Below are positions 1 to 11,325 of a DNA stretch of 64,000 bases, in pieces (the first letter of the stretch is position 1; each line of letters starts with the position of its first letter). Source of the DNA: Whalleya microplaca (Eukaryota; Ascomycota; Sordariomycetes; Xylariales; Xylariaceae); assembly GCA_022497155.1 (NCBI GenBank), contig MU385713.1, positions 1,178,001-1,242,000 of the forward strand. The letters run 5' to 3'. The position numbers and the translations under genes were made by a program. Below the pieces are notes generated by a model, which saw only the letters and a list, made by a program, of their open reading frames with translations, was not told the origin of the DNA and did no database searches.

Positions 1-1934
1 AATGGGTTAAATAGATACCTTCCGAATCAATCGAGCGAGCGTGGGGTTGATGGGGGTGATGAGTAGGTTTTAAGTAATGGGAATATGTTAGCGAGGCGGT
101 TGATATATATATATATATAAGCAAGGAGGTAGAAAGGAAAGAAGGAAGAAGAAAGAAAGAAAGCGATATAGATATAGAAAGGAGGCCTAGATAGTGGTTC
201 TGGTATTCTACGTAGGTCGAATGAAACCTGTGGAAGTAAGTGTAAGTAACAATATGCGTGTTCGATACCGAGGCAGTACCTATCGAAACTAAGTGAGTGA
301 TAGATAGACAGTAGAAAACCTTCTCTCGATCCGACTCCTTAGTCTTTAGACCTCGTTCGTCCTCCTGCCACTCGGAGTCTACAATGCCTTAGTTCTGTGG
401 TAGGTGTGGGTAGGGGAGGATGGATACCTTGCTCCAAGGGGTATGGATTATTATGCATATACCTGGATGTTGAGCAGCACCTCATGACGAGACACAGTCA
501 GGTTCAGGGGACAAAGGGTTCTTACGAGGGCAACTGGATGTAGCGACCAACAGTACAGCACAAGTACCAAAGAAGCAGGAGAACTCTACAGCAGCAACAG
601 CAACACCATCATCATCATCACATAGCATGCGAGGGACACCGGGAAGTAATTCATGAGGGCCTTTATTAGGCTATCTGCAAAGTGTAGGCGAAGGAGGTCA
701 TAATTTTCTCTTGCGAGAAAAAAAACCCGGGGGGCACTTCCATCCATCCATCATCATCATCATCGCGTCCCCCGCCCCCTCCATCATCATCTCGCCGAAT
801 TTGCCAGATCATCTGTCGTCGGATCCATTATGTAAAGACATCGCAGAAGAAAAAGAAGATTCCTGATATGTCTGGGGGTTATGTAAAGCACACGTGAAGA
901 TCGTCTAGGCACACGTTAAGTCTCTTCTCCCTCTCCCAAAGAAAAAAAAATGCAACGTTGTTGTGCATGTGCGTGTCCGCCCCGAAGCATAATTTATCTT
1001 TGTGGATGTATGCATGCACCTCTGCCTGTATAGCCCGCTTTCTGCCATCCTCCCATTCCACAACAGTCGTGAGAAGGTGGGCTAGGCTTGATAGCATCTT
1101 GCTCTAGATGAGTCGTGATAGTGTATGCTAAGGCAGGTGTACAGCCATCGAAGATAGATGCACTGGAAGAATCGACTTTAGCCTAACGCAGTACGAGAAA
1201 TGCCGGTTATGCGTCGTGTTGTCCTAGCGCCAGTCACCATCATCATGTCCGTAAAGGCCAGTAACAGCCTCTGGAAAGACAAGTCTGAAGTTGAATGTTG
1301 TGAGGCACTGGATGAGGCAACATGGTTGCAAGAGCACATGGCCTATATATATTAGACTTTGTGCTAAAGCTTCCGTACGCGAGATGTGCCGTTGACGATG
1401 TGATGCAGCAAAGTGGGCTGACGGTGAATATCGTGAGAAATCATCGCAGTCCAACTGAAGCGCAGTCCGAAAAGAAATCCATGAGAAACCGAAGAAACAA
1501 AAGGAAAATCTATGCCGAGGTGTGAGAATCCAAGTACACAGGCACAAGCCGAGGAAGAGTATGTGAAAGTTGAAAGCCGTTGTGGTCAAGCAACGAAGGC
1601 GGCAGTTCAATTTCACAATGAAATCCATGGAGATAGGGGTGTCGTGCATCATCGAGGAGTAATGTACAGCGCAACCCGGGGATCGATGGGTGCTAGTGGT
1701 GTTGCTCGACGATGCAAATGATTCCGTGTGGCATTCGTTGTAGAAGAATGGATAATAATGCTAAGAAATAATATCAAGTTATCATCAACTTCGTGCGAAA
1801 CGTTTCATTCATGCTTTGTGAAAGGCCAGGGGAACCGTATAATTGACGATAGAGGGCCGCCCGAGATGTTTGTCGTCCGAGTTCGTATATCGTACCATTA
1901 CAAGTGTCATGACCGCCGTTAGCAAGGGAAACGT
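1..1934. other. gene-free stretch downstream of the PUF gene
   Basis: No supported coding region. The stretch holds an (AT)n run at 103-119, purine-rich GAA/GAAA sequence around 121-185, and CAT/CCAT microsatellite blocks at 607-620 and 741-764. The part next to 1934 should carry the 3' UTR of the minus-strand PUF gene. A 142-codon open frame on the minus strand (1224-1652) has no recognisable domain and unusual composition, so I do not call it a gene. Confidence 0.6.
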
Positions 1935-4900
1935 TTAAAAGAAGTCACCTTCGCCTGCTCCGGGATTGACACCAACTCCGGGGTAGTTAGGGTACTGGGT
2001 GAGTCGCGGTGGTTGCGGAGGAGCATTAGCAGTAGGGTTCGGCACAGATAGAGTGCCGCTGGACGGATAGGCCATTTGGGGCCGGGAACCGTTGAGGCCG
2101 TTGGGGGCATAGCCACCGGGCGACAAGATGGACTGGTTTGACATGGCACGGCTGTGAGGAGGGCGCATCGGGATCTGACCCTGGGTGGGATCAGCAGGAG
2201 TCGTCTGTCCACTTGTGTTGCCACTGCGGGAGTCATGTTGTTGAATCTTTGCCTGTAGGCGGCGACCGTATGGAGTGGTTCTGATATTGGGAAGGATTGG
2301 TCGAACAGCCTCAACAAGCTGAAGTTTCATATGGTAGGTACAATGCTCCAAAGCAGTTTGGACTACATAGTTACCAAACGAGTCGCGAAGGAGGCGTTCC
2401 ATCTCGCCCGGCACGAGGAGCTCGCTGACCATCAAGTCCTTAGACTCCTCATTGCCACAGCGAAGACTCTTCTCCATGACGTTGGAGCTAAACTTGTGGC
2501 GGGAGAGTTGACAGACTTTTCCTCGGAATTGCTGTATCAGAGGCTCAGTGAAGGCGGACTCGTTGAGGTCGATGATATATTGAACCACATAGTTGCCAAA
2601 TGGATCCTGAACAAGACGTCCGGCATTCTCAGTGATTTTGGTGATCAACCACATCTTCTGCTGTCCGGTAGCGTGGTCGATGCATCTTTGAAGGACACAG
2701 CAACCGTGGCGGTGGGTGCCGACCTCAACACAGTGGTTACCAACGGCATTGAAAATGAACTCTGCATTTGTGGCAGAGAGCTTATTCAGACATTTCTGGA
2801 TCACATGATTGCCGTTCAAATCCTGGATAAGCTCTACGACACGGTATCGCAGGGCCTCAATGATGATCTTGATGTGTGTAGAAGTCGAGACGAACTCGAT
2901 CATCTTTTGCAATGCTCGAGTGCCGTGCTGATTGAGCGCAATACGGACCATATCCTGTGCAGCATTCTGAATCAGAACAGTTCGCTCGTCGTCATCGCAG
3001 TACTCCAAGAGCTTCTGGCACAAGTAATTGCCAAAAGGATCTGTCATAAGCTCGACAACGTGTTGGTTCGTCTCCATCCAGATCATATGCACCTGCTCGG
3101 GGTTCCGGTTCTCCAACTGCTTCTGCAAATATCGACAGCCATGCTGATCCTTGCAGAGATCGTAGATAGTACCTCCTACTTTCTCCAAAGGCAAGTTTGC
3201 GTAGCGGCTCATTACTGCAAAAGTTAGCCATGAATTTGAATCAGATAAACTAGTGAGATTCATAATACTAACCTTCGTTATCCTGCGCCCGTCGCTGCTG
3301 GATCACACGCTGCTGAGAATCGCGCTGTTGAGCATTGGACTGGTAAACAGGGTTCACAGTGTTATATCCCGGGTAGCCCTGAGGGGGGTAGCCATTCATG
3401 TTCATGTTCTGCATGCCCATGGCTAGTAGATTCATGTTATAGCCGTTTCCGTTAGGGCTGGATTGATTGTAGCCACCATAGTAGGATCCATACGATCCAT
3501 GGGAAGAAGGCGAGCCTACAGAAGGAGCACCAGCAGAGGCAGGCGACTGAACAGCGGCCTGGCTGGAAGCGATTGGGCCAAATGCAGGTGCATTCGCTTG
3601 CAGTTGCGACTGAATCGAAGGGAAAGCTGCTCCGGCCTGCGTGACGGCAGTGTGACTATCGGTAGAAAGCTCACGGCTGTGACGTTTGACAGCACCGGGG
3701 GGGATTCGACCAATACTAGCATTGTGGTTGTGAAAGTGCTGTTGAGCATGAGCGTTGGCGTTGGATGAGGGGGTCATGGTAGCGCTAGAATTCTTGGCAG
3801 TCGGAATATCGTTCGCAGAGAACGAGGTCTGCAACTTGGGAGGAGTTGACAAGACCTGAGTAGAAGAGGGTGAGATGGTAGTGGAGGTAGGTACATCGCC
3901 ATTTGCTTCTCCGTACCGGTTCAGGTCGAGCGAGTGGCGGAAAGGGCGAGTTCCGATAGTGCTGGCATCAGCCGAGGAACCGGCCTGACTAGTGGCCATG
4001 CTGTCGGTGTTATTCATCTGGGATGAGTTGAGGGTAGACAAGCTCTGCTGCTGTCGATGACGGGAAATATTGCCCCAGCCGTTGGAAGGGGGAGCTTCAC
4101 CAGCTGCAAGTTGCGAGGCCAGGTCAACCGTGATGGAGGAAGCAGACAACTGTGAGTACAGAAAATTAGTTGCTTGAAAATCGAAAGCTACAGATTTTCT
4201 AGAGACCAGAAGCGGGCTTGAGGGAAGAGAAGGGGAGGATTTATGAAGTGGAAGGGAAGAAGTGAAGAAGAAGTGGGGAGGGAGGGTAGGTATGAGGGTG
4301 GTGGATGAAGGTAGGTATAGATGTCAGTGTGCACGCTCGATTTATGGATTGTTTCGATGGCAGAATTTGGCGGTGAAATCAAGCCTATCGGGTTTGGCAA
4401 TTGCTCAAATTTTAATAAACTCGAAGCAGTGTGCGATTGCTAAGTCACAAACAATAGGATGGGCTCGGGTGAATATAGGGTGTATATGGTACAATGAAGC
4501 TGGACGTTGCCGCAGCGCACCACTGTGCACGGCTGCAAAATGTAATCTGAGGAATAGAACCACTCACCACGTTAGGATTGCCCTTTTGGGTATAGAGTTG
4601 AGGGAAGCCGTCTTCGCCTCCATCATTAAGGGCAAAGTTGTTGGAATCCATTGATGGGTCGTCGTCTCTGAAGAGGAAACCTGTAGTATTGGTTTGGTCT
4701 ATGTTGTCATACATATTACCGCGACGGGTAACAGGCATAGAGTACCGGTTGAGACTAGAGACCCAGGTTAGTAAAGAATGCTGGAAATGGAATTCCGGAC
4801 GATAATAAAGCTTCCAATAAGAGATCAAGTCGGAAGCAGACTCAAAATAGGATCTGCCTCGAGGATATCAGGTGGAAGGAAGGGAAAATGACAGAAGTTG

Positions 4901-6380
4901 CTAGTTGGCAAGATGTGAGATGTAACTGAGAAATACTGCGGGAGAGACAGTATATACTTCTCAGGAAGGACTGATGTATGTTGATATATGTTGATGTATA
5001 TCAGACGAGAGATGGCTCCGTAGAGAACAATGATATATGTGGAGGTGTTTGCGCCACGAGGCCACAGGAAGGAATGGAAGTCAGTAGGGACAGTGTGCAA
5101 TGTTATAATGTGAGTTTGCGAGTATTGACCAATCAACCCATAACCGATAAAAGGGAACGGACGAAAGTATAAAGACAATATCTCGTGAATTACCCCATAT
5201 CACTAAAGGCAACAACCTCTTAACTGCCACAGAACTTGAGCTTGTTCTATTGGCTTGTGCACGGAGCTTTGAACTCAGTGCAGCGAATAAACGAAGCTGT
5301 AGGGGCTGGGCATATAATGGGAAAGAGCAACGAGGCAAACACGAATCGGTGCACGTCACTGGAAGGAAGTCGTTCAACTTACGCATTCGTGGATCGATGG
5401 CTGGTCGGATCCTGGCGGAGAGCCTCCTCCTTCTCGTCCTCGTCGCTATTTCTTCGAGATCCGGGTACAGACCGGGAGGGCAGGTGCTCATCATAGAAAC
5501 GAGAAGGGTGAGTACCCGATTGAGGTGAGGTGAGCTGCGAGCCAGATCTTCCCGGCCGGTTGAAAAGCCCAGGCGGAGAGACAAGACTCGACGTCGAGTA
5601 CCGATTGGGCCGAGAAAATATCGATGGAAACCCTGAGCTCGTCTCACGATACTCGGGCGGCGTAGTGGGCTCGGACTGGTGTCCTGTCATGTTTAGCCCA
5701 TTGCCTCTACCTATGTCCTCCTGCATCTTGGCAATATCAAACTCCTCCCTTCGTTGCTGCTGGTCCAACTTGTGCATTTCGGCCTCAAAGCGCCGCTTCT
5801 GCTCTCGAAGCTTTTCATACTCGAGTTTCTTCTTCTCCAACTGCTACGATCGTTAGCACCTACTCTATTTTGGCTGGTGACTGCAAGCGCAAGTCAAGCA
5901 TTGGGCACGTGTGCAGAGATATGTGCTCAGCCGTACTCGAGATAGCGAATGCCAGATAAGCGGGAAGCTTGACAGGAGGAGGGGTCTTACTAGTTGCACT
6001 TTATACTGATTCTGGGGTGGGTACTATCAGTCGTGAGTTACACAACGGCAAGACATCCAATAAGGAGGGTTGAGACATTGCTCAGGGCAGTTCCAGCGAG
6101 GCTAACCGCCCATCCCAGCTCGTATCTAACCCAGCCTTCGGGGGATTAGGAGACTCACCGCAGGAGCATAATCTTGGGGCTCTGGCAATCGCTGGGTAGA
6201 TATGGTTGACAATGTTGGTACACGCCCCGAGTCCGTAGTGAATCGGCGAGGCAAGGTGGTTCGAGGATCCTGCGAGACTGGCTGAGGCATAGGCCTGCCG
6301 TTTCGCTGTGGTGAAACAAGAGAATTCATCGGGGCCTCGTTTCTTGGAGACTGCTGGGTGCGAAAACGATATTCATCCAT
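1935..6380 (-). CDS. Pumilio-family (PUF) RNA-binding protein, Puf4/Mpt5-like
   Basis: Sequence-specific cytoplasmic mRNA-binding repressor that binds 3' UTRs. Proposed exons on the minus strand: 6380-6159, 6011-5991, 5843-5383, 4754-4568, 4149-3273 and 3214-1935, giving about 1015 aa. All joins keep the frame. The N-terminal half is low-complexity, with a charged coiled coil (EKKKLEYEKLREQKRRF) and Ser/Asn/Gln-rich tracts. The C-terminal half has eight PUF repeats starting at SRYANLPLEKVGG. Their recognition helices read HGCRYLQ, FGNYLCQ, HGTRALQ, NGNHVIQ, HGCCVLQ, FGNYVVQ, FSSNVME and FGNYVVQ, followed by a Pro-rich tail. By the established PUF code this predicts binding near UGUAUAUA. Exon 2 is only 21 nt. 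Introns of 628 and 418 nt (4755-5382 and 4150-4567) are far longer than most others here, so the N-terminal model is the least certain part. The PUF domain itself is certain; which PUF class it belongs to is inferred. Confidence 0.9.
5991..6011 (-). other. 21-nt microexon of the PUF gene
   Basis: On the minus strand, CCCCAG precedes and GTAAGA follows a 21-nt segment encoding NQYKVQL in phase 0. It joins exon 1 (ending ...DYAPA) to the coiled-coil exon starting QLEKKK, extending the glutamine/lysine-rich helix without a frame change. Both flanking introns are 147 nt. Inferred from splice signals and frame only. Confidence 0.6.
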
Positions 6381-7020
6381 TTTTTAATTCTTGTTATTAC
6401 AACGCCGAAGCCTTCGTACAGTCGCCGGTTTTCTATAAACTACAGGTGTAGATGGGGAAATCGTCAGCTTGCGATGCACACCATTGGGAAAGACAATAGA
6501 AATCGCCGAAGGCCAAGGTGAACATTCGGTCGACCGGTGCAATGTAGGAGGAGTCTCAGGAGACAAGCAGCAGGATGCGCTGTGCATCTGTTGTGTTGCC
6601 GCTAGACCTCTCCCTCGTTCGGCACTCGAGCACGCGAATATATGGCAAGTCGACGATGTCTTAGATGGGGGGCTTCTTTGGGGGTCTCTCGGCTGTTGAC
6701 AACCAGAACGCAGGCAGAGAGAGGGAGGCCAATTACTCACATCTGATGAGAACAACTATAGCACAGAACGCAGAATGCTGCCCAGGGCAGCACAGCACGA
6801 GGGGAGGAAGTTTGCAAATCGCAAAATCAAAAGAGTGTGGAGTTGTGCGAAGAGAAGAGAGGATCGATGTTTCAATGGCTGCAAAGTGGACGAGGCCCAG
6901 GGAGGTTTAGAATTCGCAAGCGACTAATAAAGCCCCCCCTGTCGAGCTTCCCAGTGCTGGCAACACACGTTACGCTAAATAAGAGCACTTAGGTAGGTTT
7001 ACCTCCTGTTGACGGGACAT

Positions 7021-7070
7021 ACCTACATATTGTATGTATGTATGTACATACAGTCGTACAGTACGTACAT
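7021..7070. repeat. TATG/GTAC palindrome-rich simple repeat
   Basis: Alternating TATG units followed by TACA and GTACGTAC, so the tract is largely self-complementary and could fold back. It belongs to a family of similar patches at 7962-7980, 8333-8364 and 8517-8585. Confidence 0.7.
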
Positions 7071-8516
7071 GGCATCTCCCTTCCATATAAGTACGGTATA
7101 AGCGACCGTCTTTGCTGTATACATAAGTAACGAATCTCATGTACCGCACGTACATACATACGGTGGTAAGTGGTGGTAAGTGGGTGCGACTTGGAGTCAA
7201 GCCCCCTCTCCCATTCCCATCCCCTGTCCCTGTCCGACTTAATGAGGCCTAACGTTACGGTGTGCTACGCTTAACAGCCGCCATGTTCCCTTTGGAGTGA
7301 CTGACAAATAAGTCCATAGTCTCAACTAATACAAAGTACATACATTCCTAAGGCGACTAACATAGGTAATCCGAGCAACACTCATCAGAACTGAATTGGT
7401 TTAAATTGAACCGTTTCTAACCCGCTCAAAGCTATACAGTAATATAAACAAACGGATGCAGACGTATTATATGAAGAGCGCATGTATTAATATTAACTAC
7501 ATACGCACAGCAGACCGTTAGATCCCTAGGACGGATTGAGAAGTGTATACGACTAGGTAGTGGATCAATCGCTTCTTCCAGTCATTCATTATCTGTGGTG
7601 TTTTGCGTGTCCATGTGTGTGTGTGCGTGCGCGTGTGGCTGACAACGATGGATTGGGATAGGTACAGTAGACAGATACATCGGTCTTCAGGGTCTGACAT
7701 GGTCTGGTTGGGGTCTCTTCCCCAAGGGGTTTCGAACTCTATCCAGAAGCTTGGGAATCCAATGACATTGATGACTGGTGTAAGTCAGCTACAGGGCCGT
7801 GGACGAAGCAGACCAGTACACATGGCCTTGTATGTATCAATCAATTCAATATGTAGCTTTTTTTTTTTTTTTTTTGTTGAACTACCTAGGCTGCTAGCAA
7901 CTGGACAATGCTAATATTGTTATGGAATACATACGCATAATAGCAACCGCATCCACATATGTACGTATGTATGTACTATGTAGTAGACGAATCCTGCTCC
8001 CAAAATGTGACTGTTGTTTTGACGGTTCAGACGGTTTAGACACTGACGAACCCCACCTTGTTACCCCAGTGCTGTTAGCAGCTGGGATGAGTTGCTCGAA
8101 CTAGAGATGGTCCCCGTTTCCAAGAAGGAAGCGGTGAGCGACAAGTCACCAAAGCAGCAGCGACACCACACAGCCCTGATTCTGGTGTCTGGCCTCAAAC
8201 GCCATCTCTGAGCCGTGGCCGATATGCGGACTGTTCACCTTTAGCTTTTTAATTAGTGCGGGGAGCATCCGAACTGCAAACAATCCCATCAAGAACCATT
8301 TCCCATTGCGAAACGGTAATAAGAGGTGACGAATATGTATGTATGTACGTACATAGATAGATAGCCAAGTAAGTCTGCATCTCCAGTTGTCAAATTGACT
8401 CAACATATCAACAACCTATGCGATAGTGCGTTCTTTGTGCTTCTGTCTATTCTATTGTCTACCTCTCTTTCATCTGCCTGTCTGCCCAATGCCAATGTGC
8501 AGTACCAAGAGCTATA

Positions 8517-8585
8517 GGTAGGTATGTATGTACATATGTATGTACATATGTATGTATGTACCGCATGTGTGTACCTACATACATC
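8517..8585. repeat. TATGTACA simple repeat, self-complementary
   Basis: Tandem GTATGTAC/ATATGTAC units give a near-perfect inverted repeat structure over about 70 nt. It is the longest of the four similar patches in the 7.0-8.6 kb interval. Confidence 0.75.
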
Positions 8586-11325
8586 TCTATTGTTGCACAG
8601 TTCTTTGCCCTGTCTCCCGGTTCAACCAACTCCACCGCCGTATGTATGCATGCAGGAGTACGGCGGTAAAAATTGGAATTATACAAAGTACATTGTTGGA
8701 CTCCCAGCTAGCTGGACAAGTAGGTAGGTACCTTACCCATGTTCGGATTACCTGACGCGGGGATGACTCTTCAGCAATCACACCTCAAAGCATCGACCTG
8801 CACAGCGTCTAGCTCTTGGCCTCTCTCTCGTCTGAAGGCTCTGTGTTGTTCCGGAGTTGGCGCATTTACCCGGTAGACGGGAGGCAGGGACACCATCTCG
8901 GAAAAAGCTACAGAGGTGACAATCTAGACTATCAAACGCCGTATGGTCAATGTTGAAACAAACTTCGACATCCGCAGCAACGTGTGGATTTAACACGGTC
9001 GTGATGGCGCCACAAATGTACAGGGCCATCTGGGCATGTGGAGTTCCAAGCCATGGCCATCGGTGCCCATCCCGAGATTGCTATCGATCTACGATGGATG
9101 GAGCACGACCTCCCATCGTTCAAGACAACATAAACCACGCGATATCTCCTAACATCTTGTCGGGCCGTCTTCATATTCGCACCTAGCTTCCTAGCCGTCT
9201 CCTCCAATGCATATTCTAAAGTAGCTCAGCATACCTAAGTTCAGAGCTATCAAATAAGTCAGGCACAGGGTCTTTCCCGCTCGAACTTTCAACCTAAGTC
9301 TAGTAAACGTTGCCCTGAACTCAAACTGAACTCTAACTTAGTGCGGCTCTGAATTCGTTGATGGGCCCTTCAAAGAGGAGTATCGACATTCGTTACATCT
9401 TATCTTATACAATTGTTTCAGATGCGATCTGGGTTCACCTTACTAATTAGGTTGGCGCTCCATGTTGTTCCCTCGACCTCGTTGATTCATAGTTTCTAAG
9501 CTCAGCTCAATGACAAAAAGTGCGTCATATGTTCAAGAAACTATAGGCACTTTCTACTGCTCTACAGTTCACATATAGCCCTACGATCACTTAATCCTAT
9601 AATTACGTCCATCGTGGTTGGTCTTTAAAATGACTATTCAAGTGGCGACATTCAAGTACCTTGAAGCGACAGGATACGATATCACCTTATCGCAAAGGGG
9701 CAAGTCCTAAATTACTACTTACCAACTCTACCTACCCTTGCTTGGTTCACCGACTTTTTGCCCAGACACGGAGACTCCAATGCCCTGCACGTCACTAGCC
9801 AGCCGGCGCCAGTAAACGACCCAATTTCTTTCCCCGGACAACTCTGGATTACGACGTTCGGTCGTGGCCGCATATCTCGCAACTCAAGCGAGTTAACAGT
9901 ATCGATGTCAATGGGTAGGTATATACATTGACTCACTTCCAACGTGCAATAGTGCTGATTGGACGTTGGACTTGCTGGGTCCTTCACGAGGGACACGAGA
10001 CCCGGAGACCTAGGGTTCTAGACTGGAAACGTACATCGATCTTCACGATAGATCGAGGTCTGGAACTGAATCGGGTGAGACGACAAGATTACTACCGATG
10101 GCATATCAGGCAGGCCGTTGACGATCAGGTTGAAACTCGCCAGCCCAGTACCTACAGTACCTACGCTTGCGCTTGCGGGTTTGGTACGGGCAGACGGGTA
10201 TGCTTGTAAGTAGAACTGGCCGTTCTAACCCAGCCTGGCTTCCCCACGCTTTCCCAACGAGCCAAACCCCTCTCTGTGTATCCTTCTGTGTCAGACCACC
10301 CTTGGGATATGACGAAATGGCTGCATCGCAAACCTTCTTACCACCTCTCACGGTGGATATGTAAATCATCTACCCAGGCTCCTGCAATTCCTATGGGGGA
10401 GCGATGAGGCAACTTTACGACCAATGCAGGGAATCGATCTGCCAGCGCAAAGCGCGCCTCCTGCAGATTCGCTGCAGCCCGCCTGCAGTGTTAGAGAGAC
10501 GAGGGGTAGCAACTTTTTTTTTCCCACACGAGATGGAGGGGTAAGGAGGGGCACAAATCGTCTGGGTTAGATGGGTGAGGTTGGCCAACCACCTACCCAC
10601 TGGGATGGATTCCTTACATCGATTTGTATTGCAGGTCTAGACATGCGTTCTTGGCGATCCTGAATGGTATAGCGCTTGAAAGAAAAAAATGGTATAGACA
10701 CTCTTTGTAACTCTAAAAAGACTACAGACGATAGGGATGGCAAGTCGGTAAGAGATATGACGAGAAGCATTAGAGCTTACATGTTTAATATATCGTTGTC
10801 TCATCATCATGACCAAGCATCCTAGGTTAGGCACCTAAATGGCACTAATACAGTAGCTTCAGATAGTGCAAAAATCGTAGTAGGATGGGCTAGCGCGATC
10901 TCTGATGGTCTAGATAGCCCGAGCCTTGTGGGTGACCGATGCTCTCATGGCAGTTTCAGGAGAGCAGCAAAATTTCTCCGGTAGGTTGCAGGAGGTATAC
11001 CGTTATTAGTCCGTCCAATCAGCTCGCAGGGAATACTAGTAAAGGAAAAATGTTAGAGCGATTTTCGATCAACGTGGACGGGACCTTGCGCACAAAGCTT
11101 GATTGGATGGATGACTCTGATAAAGTGCTCAAGCTGATTACCTAATTAGAAGTGTTCGCAAGCTCACCTAGTCCTGCTAGGTAGCAAGTGGGGTGCTTTT
11201 TTTCTTTGGTGGGGGACGTCGTTTGCCGCTGCAAGCTTCGAAGCTCGGATGAACGAGGCTGAATCTTTTTGAGTCCTCTCCCAATCCATACACTTCAACT
11301 TGCATGAAAATGATATGCAGCCAAG

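Larger units (their letters stand above)
6381..11325. other. 4.9 kb gene-free stretch
   Basis: No supported gene. It contains the 5' regions of the divergent PUF and RPC2 genes, a T18 run at 7858-7875, and repeated TATG/TACA/GTAC simple-sequence patches. Short open frames on both strands (for example 8146-8406, 8778-9207 minus and 9928-10209 plus) have no recognisable domains and frequent stops. Many short ACCTAC/GTAGGTA motifs occur, as is common in Sordariomycete intergenic DNA. No tRNA with both A and B boxes was seen. Confidence 0.6.

Noticed and set aside
1224..1652. 142-codon minus-strand open frame
   Set aside because: Unusual Phe/Cys/His/Arg-rich composition, no domain or splice context; probably chance.
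2331..3227. 298-codon plus-strand open frame
   Set aside because: It lies fully antisense to the PUF repeats. Its open length follows from the codon pattern of the repeats and it has no domain of its own.
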